Of a stretch of DNA of 64,000 nt, positions 48,693-60,076 are shown in pieces. Under the pieces are notes generated by a model. That model saw only the letters and a list, made by a program, of their open reading frames with translations. It made no database searches and was not told where the DNA came from. Position 1 is the first letter of the stretch. Every line of letters starts with the position of its first letter. The stretch spans positions 16,567,930 to 16,631,929 of the forward strand of contig NC_082595.1 of assembly GCF_030936135.1 (NCBI RefSeq), given 5' to 3'. The DNA comes from Gavia stellata (taxonomy: Eukaryota > Chordata > Aves > Gaviiformes > Gaviidae). Both the position numbers and the translations under genes were made by a program.

Positions 48693-48773
48693 GGGGGGGA
48701 AAAAAAAAAAAAAAGGCTTTGGAGGGGGGAGAAGGAGGAAAAAAGGGGGGGAAAAAGGGAGAAAAAAGAAAAA
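48693..48773. repeat. Homopurine tract (FOSL2 5' UTR/promoter)
   Basis: The plus strand is purine-only from 48721 to 48773, preceded by another purine block at 48693-48716. On the FOSL2 sense strand it is a long C/T tract, 140-240 nt upstream of the ATG. Such tracts can form triplex DNA. Confidence 0.8.
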
Positions 48774-48991
48774 TAAAATAACAATAAAAATAATAAAAGA
48801 GGCTCAGGCGGCAGCGAAGCGCCGACGGGACGGACGGGCTCGGCGGCGCCGCGGGAGCGGAGCCGTGCGCGCAGGCAGGCGCGGGCAGCGCGCGCGCGCC
48901 GATGTCCTCTCTCCGCGCTGCCCGGCGAGACTCGCCCCGCCGGCGGAGCGGCCGCGGCCCCGGGGGCTGCAGGCGGAGCGGTTCTCCTCCG

Positions 48992-49033
48992 CCCCCACCC
49001 CCCCCCCCCTACACCCCGGCCGCCCCTTTTCCC
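48992..49033 (-). promoter_or_regulatory. G-rich tract on sense strand, possible G-quadruplex
   Basis: The sense strand has runs of four or more G separated by short spacers (GGGG, GGGG, G12, GGGGG). It lies about 450 nt upstream of the FOSL2 ATG, next to the proximal AP-1 site. Confidence 0.6.
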
Positions 49034-49042
49034 GGCGCGGGG

Positions 49043-49049
49043 TGACTCA
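49043..49049. promoter_or_regulatory. AP-1 site 1 (TGACTCA)
   Basis: Exact AP-1/TRE heptamer about 490 bp upstream of the FOSL2 start codon. Fra-2 promoters are known to be controlled by AP-1, so this fits autoregulation. Confidence 0.75.
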
Positions 49050-49109
49050 ACCGGGTCTTACGCCCCGCGGCTCCCCGGTACGGCGAACGGGAGCTCCGCG
49101 CGCCCGCGG

Positions 49110-49116
49110 TGACTCA
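49110..49116. promoter_or_regulatory. AP-1 site 2 (TGACTCA)
   Basis: Second exact AP-1 heptamer, 67 bp from the first. A pair of exact sites within a GC-rich promoter is unlikely by chance. Confidence 0.75.
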
Positions 49117-49303
49117 GAGCAATGGCATCGCCCCGGCCCCACTCGCTTATTATCCGCCCGCCGCCGCCGCCGCACCATGTGCACTCGCACACGTCAAACC
49201 CGCGGCGCACCGGCCCCACCTTGCCAGCGCGGAGCCTCCCACCTGCCGCCGCCGCGGGGGGGGCGAGACGGGGAGCCGGGGATCGCGCCCGCCCCCGCCG
49301 CGC

Positions 49304-49400
49304 CCGCCGCGCCGCCCCCGCCGCTCCGCCCGCCCCGCCCGGACCCGCGCGGAGCGCGGGTCCGGGCGGGGCGGGCGGAGCGGCGGGGGCGGCGCGGCGG
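49304..49400. repeat. Perfect 47-bp inverted repeat with 3-nt spacer
   Basis: The left arm 49304-49350 and right arm 49354-49400 are exact reverse complements around GGA at 49351-49353. Almost pure G/C. Pairing stops at 49303/49401. It could form a cruciform, or be a fold-back artefact of assembly. Confidence 0.95.
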
Positions 49401-49462
49401 CGTGTTCCCGTCAGGCCCCGCCTCCCCCCGCCCCACTTGGTCCCGTCCGTTGTCGCAGGTTG

Positions 49463-49472
49463 CCAAAAATGG
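49463..49472. promoter_or_regulatory. CArG box (CCAAAAATGG), serum response element type
   Basis: The decamer fits CC(A/T)6GG, the SRF binding core that drives serum induction of FOS-family genes. It lies 0.9 kb upstream of the ATG. Nearby are a small GCGTCG-CA-CGACGC inverted repeat (about 49479-49492) and TGACGCG at 49517-49523, a weak ATF/CRE resemblance. Confidence 0.6.
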
Positions 49473-49557
49473 TCATTTGCGTCGCACGACGCGAGCGCGG
49501 GTTTCCTTGCCGCGGATGACGCGCTGCGAAAGGGATTCCCTGGCTCCGCCGCCGGGA

Positions 49558-49563
49558 TTTAAA
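49558..49563. promoter_or_regulatory. TTTAAA at distal edge of the promoter
   Basis: A TATA-like TTTAAA in otherwise GC-rich sequence. If used on the minus strand, transcription would start near 49530 and the AP-1 sites would be inside the transcript, so its role is doubtful. Confidence 0.25.
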
Positions 49564-49800
49564 GGGGCAGGCACACCGCTGGGAGGCCGAGGGGGTGGCT
49601 TGTGGGGAACGGGGCGCAAATCTGGCCCCACAGACCGGCTTTCCCCGCCGCGGTGGCTCGGCGGGGGTTTGGTACAGGGGGTCTATCCAGCCCTGTTCCC
49701 TGCGGGAAGGCGGATGGCACCCGCAGTGCCCCAGTGCCTGGTGCTTCGCAGCATCAGTGAGCCAGATGTTAGACCTGGCTAGTTTTTATAGCAGTGTGAA

Positions 49801-50021
49801 CCTATTTTTACTACTTTTATTTATTAATTTAATTTTTATTTTACCTAATTTTTAATTTTTATCATTATTTTAATCTTATACTTATTTTTTCTTTTAGTTT
49901 TTATTTTTCTTTTTTTCCGATTTATCTTTCTTTTAAATTCTTACTAATTTTTATTTTATATTTATTCTTTTTTTCTTTCTTCCTTTTTTATTTTATCTTT
50001 ATACTTATTTTTATTTTTTAA
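49801..50021. repeat. T/A low-complexity tract (TTTTTATTT-like)
   Basis: About 220 bp made almost only of T and A with few C and G, T-rich on the plus strand. It looks like an expanded and decayed TTTTA/TTTAT microsatellite. It starts within 60-100 bp of the end of the CpG island. Confidence 0.9.
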
Positions 50022-53000
50022 GTGGGCTCCTCCACCACCCTACAATCTGGCTGCAGAGCCGCTCCCAGCCTCCAAAGCAGAGTACGTCACGGGAAGGGCA
50101 GGTAACAGCCCTAGGGTGCCCTGCAGTAGTACCTCACGGGGCAGCAGCCCGCCTCAGGTGGCCCTGGCATTGCCAGCTCACTGCCTGGCACAGGCTGGAA
50201 GGTGGCAGAAGCAGACAGAGCAGAGCCATCCGCACGGAGAACCTGCGCTCTTGGGCGACCTGCAGCAAACACAGCAATGATGCTAGTTTACAGACTGTTA
50301 AAATGTTGCTCTTAAACCTGAAATGTCTCATTTTCACCCGCCCTGGAGGATTCATCCAGCTCTGAGCGTGTCCTTTTTGCTGGTAGGGAGGGAGAAGTCA
50401 TCTAAGTTCAAACTGTAAAATCCCATTTAAGCTGTCTCATGGGCAAAGCATTTTCCCACAGGAGCACATCTGAGCATGACGGGCTTTCCTCCACTTGCAC
50501 TGTCCTTGGGAAGGAAGAGGCAGCACCCACCTCAGTCCCAGAGCCTTCAGGGGACTCTGAAAAGAAGCAGCCCATCGGTGCTAAGTCTTCAAGACCTGAT
50601 ATTTTTTTACCACTGAACCAGGCATTTGGGACTAAAACTCCTGCCAATGCCGTGTGGTTTTCAGCACCTTCATTTTCCAGGCAGTTGAAATTCTCCATCT
50701 GAATTAGCCACAGCATCTGACTTTGGGGGAGGTGGGGACAGGGCTGTAAAAATAAACCCGTGCTTCCAAATTGCATTGCATTAGGAGCAAGGGGCTGGGG
50801 AGGGGGAGAGGTACTTCAGCAGTCACGGGGAGGCTGTGACGTGGTTTTCCCCTTGGGTTGCACGTCAGGCAGATGATCTGCACGTGCTTCTTTCTGCTGG
50901 GAAGAGAATTAGTTCAAGATGTGAGAGGAATCAGGCTGCAGTTGTTAAGAGATGAAGAGAGACGGGGAAAAACAAGCATTGTAATAGAGAAGCTTAACAA
51001 AAGGGGTTGGGTTTTGGCTGGTCACCTCCCTTGGCTCTGCCTCCAGCTCTCCTCAGGTGGAGGCTGCCGCTGGCCCCCGGGTTTACCAGGCATCGGGAAC
51101 CACCGCTGTCATCTGGGGTCACCAGCCCTGGCTTCGGTCATGGTTTAAATCAGGCTGGTGGGCTTCTAGAAACAACGCTACTGTGCAGCGAGGAATGCAA
51201 AAGTGTTTGGTCCAGGGAGAGAGAGAGAGACGGCCAGAAACACTGTGGCGGAGAGGGGGGTGCTCAAGCGTTAGTGTTGAGGCATTTTGCAAGAGGAAGA
51301 GAGAGGGGGTTTCTCATCCCGCCCTCCTAGAACTGTTTCTGTAATTTTTCTTCAGCAGATCATTAAAGGTAAAATACCTGCTCGCCTCATATTTCTGCTC
51401 AAGTACAAACATTCTGAGCTTTGTTTTCAAACATTATTGCAATGTGATTTTGGCACATCTATACCCAGTCCTGCTGAATTTGTATGAGACCTAGTCTGGG
51501 AACAGCTTGTTTGAAATGACATTCAAGTGCTGTTTTAATATTCGGCTGCATTTAATGTGGATGCAATTACTTGACACTTGTAAATCCTCAAGTTAAAAGC
51601 CCTGTAAGAAGTGTAGGAAGCTGAAAGAGCACCTGAGGCCAAACCCTCAGCTACTGTCGGGCAGTGAACTTGTTCCATGGCTGGACTGGCACCACCTTGA
51701 CTTTGCCAGAGTTTATTCTGGTCTGGGAGCGCAAACCCCCTCTGGCCAAGACCAGCTTACACGTACAGAAGCGATCGGTATGTCCCATGAGGAACAAATA
51801 ATCAGCCCCATGGAGCCTCCTCATTCCCTATCAGCCTTCGTAATACTTTCTTATTTTTTTGGAGCAAAGTAACTCAGACTAGCCTGGCTCACGGTGCTCC
51901 AGACACACGCATTTTTAATCCGCATCCAGACCAAGCTTCATTGTGCAATAGGCTCCCTGCTTCCAAAAAAACAAGAGATAACATGTACGTCTGCCTAGTC
52001 CATTCTTGCCTGAACCATAGACAAATTAAGACCAGCCCAGGTTCCAGGGCAGGAGAGGATCATTGTAAGGCAAATGAAACCTTGGCTCCTCATGCTTCTG
52101 GATTTCGGGAGCAATTAGGAGACTGAAACCCAGACCTGGGAATGCTTTTCACCATGTTTTTACAGGAGGGGAGGATAAGGGCACTTGGCAGTGGCTTAGA
52201 CCTGGCCCTTGGCAAGCGCGTGGCAGAGCCTGCAGTTAGCACCTCTTTCTCCAGCCTCCCCAGCAGTGCCACCTGCCTAAGGGCAAAATCATTGATTTGT
52301 GATCAAGGGGGGAAAATTGCAACCACTTTGCTCTTTCTCCTCACCCTTTCTGTTTTACAAGCCTGCAGTAATCACTTCACCTGAAACGTGCACTGCCACC
52401 AGTGAAGGACAGCCTAGACGTGCTGTGGCTGTCCCCGCTGTGGCTGTCAGCCCCCGGGCTGGGGGACGAGCCTGCGGCTCCACACCTGCGGGTGCAGGGA
52501 GCAGCGGGGCAGCCCAGGAAAGAGCACACAGCTCTTCTCCCCGTACAATTCCTCATCTCCTGTTTTAAAACTCACTCCCACGTCCCCCAAATTGGTGCTA
52601 TCATCTCAGTCACCGTTCATTAAAAAGGACTTTTATTACAGAAGTGATGACTCTGTTGCTTCCTGAGACCTTTTCCTCTAGATCTCTGAAGAAGCAGTGT
52701 ACGTATTTCCAGAGCTCTCCAGCCCTTCCTGACAACTGTACTTTCATCTGTACATGAAGTCTGCTTTCATATTGTCTCCCTAAGTGCTAAGAGCAAGTGT
52801 TTTGATGTTAACTTCTGGGAACGAGCTCTTAAGCTACCACCTCACACTTAATTACAGTTATTTATTAAGTACTCTAGTGTATCCAAGGGAGAACGGAGGT
52901 TTTCTGCTTCAAAGGGCTTCTGGACGTGGTTCGGCAAACACCTTTCAACAAGCAGAGTGCTTTTCCTACCCACGTACCGTCAGACCACAGAGCCCCCTCT

Positions 53001-55839
53001 CCTGCCGATAACCCCATTGTTTTCAGAAGGACTCACAGCAGCCACAGGGCCCCACTCCAGCAGTGCAACATATCTTTAGGGCAGGGAGTCACTCCCCTCG
53101 ATTGATCTCAGGTGACTGCAGAGACCGTCTGTCCCTGTGTTCAAGCGTGCAACTGGCTTGGCCCCGCATTCTTGGTGAGGTGAGCTCTGCCGTACCCCGT
53201 TCGGGGTAATGAATGACACTAATCCTGCTGCTCTTACCACAGCCTGTTGATGAGGTGACATCGTTTAACTCTTTCCCAATCCTGATGCCAATAAAAGCCC
53301 AGGATGAAGCCAGATGCTGTGATGCTCTTCCCTCTTTTGAACCAGGGGTGGGTGATGCTGAAGGCCTGGGATGCAGGCAGGGCAGCAGCGGGGCAGTCCC
53401 GCAGCAGCGTCGGCACCAAACCCCTCTGGCACTGCTCAGTCAGGCTCGTGGCACAGCTGTGGTGCAGTGCCGTAGCCAGCAGTCCTGCTGGCTCCGCGCA
53501 GGGTCAGCTCTGCAGAGATCCCAGACGCCGACAAAGCCAAATGCTACTTCAAAGCAGAAACAGCTTCAGCCCTCTTAAAAAGCTCCAGAACAAAGATCCT
53601 CCCAACCCACTGAGCAGCAGGTGCAAGACGTGGATTGGGACCAAGGGCTTATTAAAAGTGACCACGACGCAGTTTACAGCATTTTGCTGGTGTAGGGAAG
53701 CAGAAAACAGCTTCAGGAGATACCAGCCTAGGGATGGGCGAGCTCCTTCCTAGCCCCAGAGTACACGGGATGTTAGAGATGGGAATAGTGATTCCACGAG
53801 TCGAGCTCTAGACACCTCTTGGCATGAGATGAACGGTCTTATCTTGATGCCTGTGTTTGTTTGCCCAGCTCCAAACCTGTCTCAGCAACACGAGAGCCTG
53901 CCGTGCCTGGCTCCCGCCTCTTGCAGAGGCACCACCTCCAGTCCCAGCAGCCAAAGGGCCCACCAAGGCTCATCGGTGCCGCAGCCCAGGGGTTTCCCCG
54001 TGAGATCCCGGGCAGTGCTGCCAGGGCGGCTCCAGCAGACGCTGCCACAGGAGGTGTTTTAGGGGATGGGAGCCCTGCCCTGCAGAGCTTAGACCCGGCT
54101 CTTTCCTCATTGCCCAGTCCAGTAAGGGACTTGAATATTTTCTTGCTGTATTTTGTGAGCGGCGCCTCAACAAACACATTTTCTTGTGTCAGAGCAGTGG
54201 AAAGGACCGAAAACCTACCTCAGGAGCAGTAAACCCCAACCCTGTCAGCGCCCCTATGGCTCAGCTGAACAGGGGCCGAGGAACAGCATCTTGCCTGAAG
54301 TGCCCATGCTCAGGCGCAATCAGGGTCAGGCCCATGGCCCTGCTGTTGAGGTGCCATTGCAGCCTGGGCTGGCAGGAGGGGGACCAGCCCATATCCTTGT
54401 ACCACAGAGTTTCGGACCTTATTCTCTGAAGCACTCAGTGCCGGTCAAGTGGATCACCCAGCTGAGCTTATCAGACAGCTCATTGTTCCTGCCTGAGTGA
54501 TTCAGCCCCTCCAAAGTACTCCCCGGCAGCACGGCAGAGGAGGAGGAGGGAGGCATGTGGCGTACACAGATAGTCCTTCTGATAGCGGGAGGCAGATAAG
54601 CACACGCGAGTTAATGGCTGAGCTCAGATCTAGTTGAGGCAGTTTGACCTTTCTGCTGGTAAGCCTCCCTTCAGCTGACATGAAAGAGTTTGACACAAGC
54701 ACTCAGGGGAATGTGTGGCCAATAAGTGAGACTTACTTTCTCCAGCAAGTAATATTGATTAGTGCAGCGCCTGCAGACGCGGCTGGAGGTGGTGGTGGGT
54801 TTTCAGCACGGCTCACTCGGGGAGTGAGCAGAAGAGACAGCCGAGACGCAAAGGTAAAATAATTTGTTGACTGAACCTGTAAAGCCTCCTTTCTGTCTCC
54901 TACTGTAGTGACCTGTGCACTGCTGAAAGCCTTGGAGGGAGGGAGAGGCTTCGCAGGCTGGGCAGCTGCCGTCCCTGCGTGGCCTGGCTCGTCTCCATCT
55001 CCTTGCGCTCCACCCATACACCGAGGACAAGGTGGGGTGTCCTTGTAATTGAGCGCCTCGTCCCATCTTCCTGGGCCACTTTGTCCTTTGGCATCCCTGG
55101 CTAAGAAACACCTGTTAGGAGCACTGAGGCTTTCTGAAAATTTGGGCAATTAGGAGAAAACAAATGGACCAAGGATCGATCTGAGCATCTGAGAGAGGAT
55201 TTTTCCTTTCTCGCCATCCAGGATGGACTCTGCCCCAGTGATCCAGCCATAAAGGGTGACACAGGACGGTGCCAGCCCATGAAACCAAACCCAGACCTCT
55301 GCAGCCTCACTCTGGGAAGAAGCATGGTGGCATTCCCACCAGGCTGAGGTCCCGTCCCCCGTGGGCCCGCGGACACAGGTCTCGGTGAGCCTGGTGGCTG
55401 CAGCGTTATAAGCCATTATGTAGCATGGAGCGGCTGGGACTCAGCTTCTTCCTGCCCCAGACATCTTGTTGGTGGCACCACGAAGCTGAAACTTGCTTAC
55501 GCTGCAAAGAGTGGCTGCCTGGAGTCTACAACCAAGGCCATTTGTTTCATGGGAGCACATTTTGAAAGTTTTGCTCCCAGCCTTTTGCACTTATGGAGAG
55601 CCTGATCCACGAGTAAGGCAGCACTGTGCTCTTTGCCCAAGCCCATGGAAAGCCCAGGAGACTCACAGCAGGAAAATGTGAACTACCCCCATTTGTTTTA
55701 GTTCTGTATTTATCCTGATGACACTTAAGTACCAGCAATACCAGCCAAATGCTCTGGGACGTGAGGTGGAGACTGCTATTATGTAGTATTTCTTAAATGC
55801 CCCAGTCCAAACACCTCCCGTAATAAACTCCTGGTTTGC

Positions 55840-56104
55840 TCAGGAATATCGAATGAGGTTTTTGAAAGCAGCAGGATGACCTAGAAGCTCGGGTTGCACA
55901 TAATCTAAATGCAAAGGCACTTTAAGTTCTTTTAAAGCAATGCATGATATTACCCCAACACAGACATTGAGTCCAGGTAAAGGTACTAAACGTTTATAAT
56001 ACTGGGCAAGCTTTTGGAGGGTTACAAGGCTGCTCTCGCCCAGGATGTTATCGAACCTTTCCACCACGGCCTGCACTTTTCTTTCCTCCACCTTTTTCCT
56101 CTCG
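55840..56104 (-). CDS. Possible terminal coding exon, unidentified gene
   Basis: After a good acceptor (TTCCTTGTCTTTCCATACATAGCAG, 3' end of intron) an 88-codon frame stays open to TGA at 55840-55842. It reads for example VEERKVQAVVERFDNILGES and later KVPLHLDYVQPELLGHP, with a charged, then amphipathic composition like real protein. I do not recognise the family. It does not resemble the C terminus of BABAM2 as I remember it. No upstream partner exon and no near AATAAA were found, so chance or a pseudogene fragment is quite possible. Confidence 0.25.
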
Positions 56105-57937
56105 CTGCTATGTATGGAAAGACAAGGAAAAAGCAGAGCTTTTCCTCCTGGGGTCTCAAGGAAGGACCAGGAGGCGGTTGCTCCGGGCAAGCGTTTGCCC
56201 ACCTACCATCCCTCTGGCTAGGAGGTGATCCTAGGGTTGGATCATGGGGGTCATGATGCAAATGCAGCAGCTCCCCAGGAGCTGGGATCAGCGAGGGCAG
56301 CTCCTGGCTGCAGGCAACTGTTTAGATGGGGATGTGATGCGTAGGAAGAGAGCTCCCAAAGCGAGAGGGCGAAGCCCAGGTAAACACACCCGGGGCACCC
56401 TCAGGAACTGGCGAAGGGGTGTGGGACAGCGGCAGGAGCGCTCGGCAGGCTCACTTTTGGCCGCATCCATGCCCTCGTGGCCACAGGCAAATGCATCCCA
56501 TCCCTTGGTAAGCCTGCTTCCACAGTGGGTTTAACAACACGCATTAAAATACCAGCAGGTCCAGAATAAGAGATGCTGTTTGCGGATGCGAGCCAGTTTA
56601 AAGACAAATAATACGCGTTAACCTGCATCGGGCTGCAAGTGGGGACAGGCCCTGGGCTGCCGGCGGACACCTGCTGCCTTGCCGCCGGCCGGGGCGTGCC
56701 GCGGGAGGGCCGATCCGGTGCGGGCAGCCCCTCTGCCAGCGAGAGCGAATCCTGCAGCCATTCAGGCGCAGATGGAAGTTTTGGAACCCTCGAACTCCTG
56801 GGCTGGCTGGGTGCAGGCGGGTCCCTGCAGGCACGTCCAGCCCTTGGGGCTGCAAAGCCCTGAGGGTGGAAGAGTCCTGCTCTCTGCCATCCCGCCGTCC
56901 TCTGTCAGATCATGCTGTGCTGGCAGTTTGCAAAGCTGTCTATTATCGGCACGTTAATAACCTTTCACAATGTTTAATTACTTGGAAAGGTAATCAGTCC
57001 TGTGGTAGTTCTTTAAAAAGCATGCCCATTTCACTTGCTCTTGGCAAAGACTTCTGCTTTTTTGTCTTTCATTCTTGCAATAAATATGTTACAACTCATC
57101 CTGCTTCCAAAGGCAATACCTAGTTGTAAAACAAAGAGGAAGATTGCTCCCTGGCTTTCTGGGTATCAGCTCTGCAGCTGGGTGCCGTGCCACAGATCTC
57201 TCCCACCAACATTATTGTGTGTGGATTCAGGGAGACTCTCTGCCTTATTTTTTTTTTAATGGCTTCTTATTTAAGGTGCCTGGTTCGACATGCACAGCCA
57301 GGTACTCAGGGGAACACTCTACTTCACCAGCAGAGCTGGCCCCACTGCTGGCTGCACATAAATGTACATCCAAGAAGCCATACGTAAGTAGCCCGGTCCC
57401 CTCAGCTCGCTCGCTGCTGCCCTTCAGCCCCCGACAGCAGTGCGGGCGCAGGCTGTGACACGCTGCGGTGCCGGAGGCTGGGGCTGGCAGGAGGGAGTAG
57501 GAGGACCCGGCAGCTGCAGGAAGAGGACAGGCAGAGCGTTCAGGTGGGTGAGAGTGCCACCAGGCTCTCCCCAAGGACAGCTAACCACCACATCGCGAGG
57601 GTCAGGGGCTCAAGACTGCCAACAGTCACACCTCTGCTGCAGTCAGTACCCCAAAAAAGTGGCAGGTTGCTCCCTTTCCATGCAAGGATGTCACCACTCA
57701 TTACATGAGGCAATTTGTGCATGTTGCCTTTGGGCTTGTGACCCTATGCTGGCAACTGCAAACGGAGGTTTGCCCCAGCTGATGGCTGGGTCCCTGAGGC
57801 AGCTTTGGACCGCTGTGTAGGCACTGTCAGGGTCCCCACGGCTGCCCCTTGCCACCCTGGTGTAGCCCTGGGACCCTGGAGCCAGCCCGAGAGCAGATCT
57901 GCCTTGGTGCAAACACCCTCTGGCACTTCTACGGAGG

Positions 57938-57978
57938 GCACACGCATGCACGCACACGCATGTGCACGCATGCATGCA
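57938..57978. repeat. Alternating purine-pyrimidine tract (GCAC/GCATGC)
   Basis: Forty-one bases of uninterrupted purine-pyrimidine alternation rich in CA, CG and GCATGC, continuing imperfectly to about 58008. Strong Z-DNA candidate. Confidence 0.75.
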
Positions 57979-58476
57979 GGCATGCCTGCACACATGTGTA
58001 CCTGCGAGCCCATAGGGACCTGGCGCGTGAGAACCTGCTCCATCCATGCCAGAGGCCGGCTCTGGGGAGGGCGCACAGCCCGTCAGACTCAGGGTCCCAC
58101 TAGCCATGGATACAGCCTGCAGCAGCGGAAAGTATTAGACTAGATTGACTAAATTTGTCCTTTTCCACTGATGAACACTGTCCTATGAGCCAACATGTTC
58201 CGCTTCAGCCAGGGAGGTACTCACTTTTGGGGAGAAAAGCACAAAATGGTATCAGCACAAAACATTATTCATGATGGAAGCAAAAGCCGCTGGCACTTTC
58301 TTCCTTTCTCCTTAAGTATGAGCTTGTCAAACAACGAAATGAAAAGCCCCCAGCAGCTTTCAAAGGGCCAGGCTCTCAGCCTGCAGGTTCCCCCACATGG
58401 AGGCATAGTCAGAAGCCCAGTCCCACAGACCATCCATGCTGGTGTTTTTTGCATTTTCTTGGAAGTCTTGACAGGC

Positions 58477-58514
58477 TTTTTTGGTTTTGTTTTTGTTTTG
58501 TTTTGTTTTCTTTT
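58477..58514 (+). repeat. TTTTG microsatellite
   Basis: Imperfect TTTTG/TTTTTG pentamer repeat of about 38 bp. Confidence 0.85.
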
Positions 58515-59964
58515 AAAAAAAGAAGGTTTTAGCAGCCCTGAGGCAGAAGACTTCCACTTGCTAAATCACAAGGTTTGCCACATTGAAATGTAGGGACGTG
58601 CCCGCAAATGGGAACTGGCTGTCTCAGGTTTTGTTCTTGACTCTGTGCCAGAACCCTTAAAACAAGAGGAGGAGGTTGAGCCACCTAAACATCCCTGTGC
58701 TCGGGGGAGCCTGTAAACGCAGGCATTAACATATCAGACACCATCAGCACCCTTGCCAGCAGTGCAGGCAATCCCACTGCCAGGCAGCCGTGGGACGAGA
58801 AGGAGCAGAAATGCCTGGCAGTGCCGCCAGTGTCTCCCTCCTGGCACGGGCGCTGGGTTGTGCTGACCCAGGATCCTGTGTCCTTGCAGCGCTCAGTGAT
58901 TGTGGGTGGGAGAGAGGTGCAGACAGTGGATATCAGGAAACACCATTCAGTGCTGTGATGTTAGAAATACGGTCATCCTAGATTTTAGAGCCAGGTAAGT
59001 GGTGATCCACCTGCTGTCCCACCAAAGGGGTACCACAAGAACTGGATCTATATCAATGAGATGACAGTCACACTTGCCCCCAGCCCAGCTTGTTTGAAGA
59101 ACAGTGATAGGAAAGGACAGCAAGGGACAAAAACTTGTAGATTGGAAGAGGTGATTAGCAAAATGCTGCCCTTAAAGAGCCGAAAAGCAACCTTTAGGGC
59201 AGCGAACGGTGGTAGACACTTCCTCAGCACAGACCTAACTAGTAGCTCTCCATGCCATTCCAGGGCTGTGTATCCTTATTTAACTTGGACAGCACACCTC
59301 AGTCCTCAGCTACAGATATATTTAGACTTCTATTTCAGTCACAGACTTGGAGAGAGACCAGGTGTACACCTCAGACCTTGCCTATAGTCATTCCTTGGCC
59401 ACCTCACTGTTCTGCTAATGTTTATTTAAATGGATGAGGGGTGGAGCATGACCTAGCAAGGGATTGAGAAGCTCTCCTAACATCTGTCCCTCAGCTGGGC
59501 TCTCATCATCTCGCTGCGATGTTTTAACCTGGGAGGTCTAGCGCAGCACCGCATCTGCCTCCAAGCTCCACCTGAAGGTGCTCAAGGTCCTTCAAGTCCC
59601 TCCTGTTGGCTACAGTTTCCTTCCCATGTGTCCCAACGGGGCCACCTCAGAGGGATTTAGGGTTTCAACAAGCTGTATCGTTCACCTCAAACTCTACTGG
59701 GTACAAACTCTATAGCAAGAGTCCCCTGGTCTTCACCTGCAGCTCTCAGTACCAGCTTTCCCTTGGACTCTCCTCCATGAGTCCCTGCACACCTTTGAAT
59801 CACCAAGGAGCTCAGGAGCTCCAAATTATCCTTTCCCTGGGCTTTCCATCCCCATTTAGGTCTCTCTTGGAAAAGTAGATGGGATGGAGCTCAGCTCCCG
59901 CAGCACCCAGACCTTTCCTGTGCTCTCCCTGATCATCTCCTCCTGATTTTCCACCATCACCTGG

Positions 59965-60076
59965 CTGCCTCCCAGTCGGGGGAGCCTCTGCCGGAGTGGG
60001 GACACCCTCCAAGGAGCCGCGGTGATCCAAGGAGGGTGTCCCCACTCCAGCGGAGGCTCCCCTGACCGGGAGGCAG
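59965..60076. repeat. Near-perfect 46-bp inverted repeat with 20-nt loop
   Basis: The left arm 59965-60010 and right arm 60031-60076 match as reverse complements at 42 of 46 positions. All four differences are transitions, two of which still allow G-U pairs in RNA. The 20-nt spacer contains GCCGCGG. It may be a structured RNA, a small hairpin element or an inverted duplication. Confidence 0.92.
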
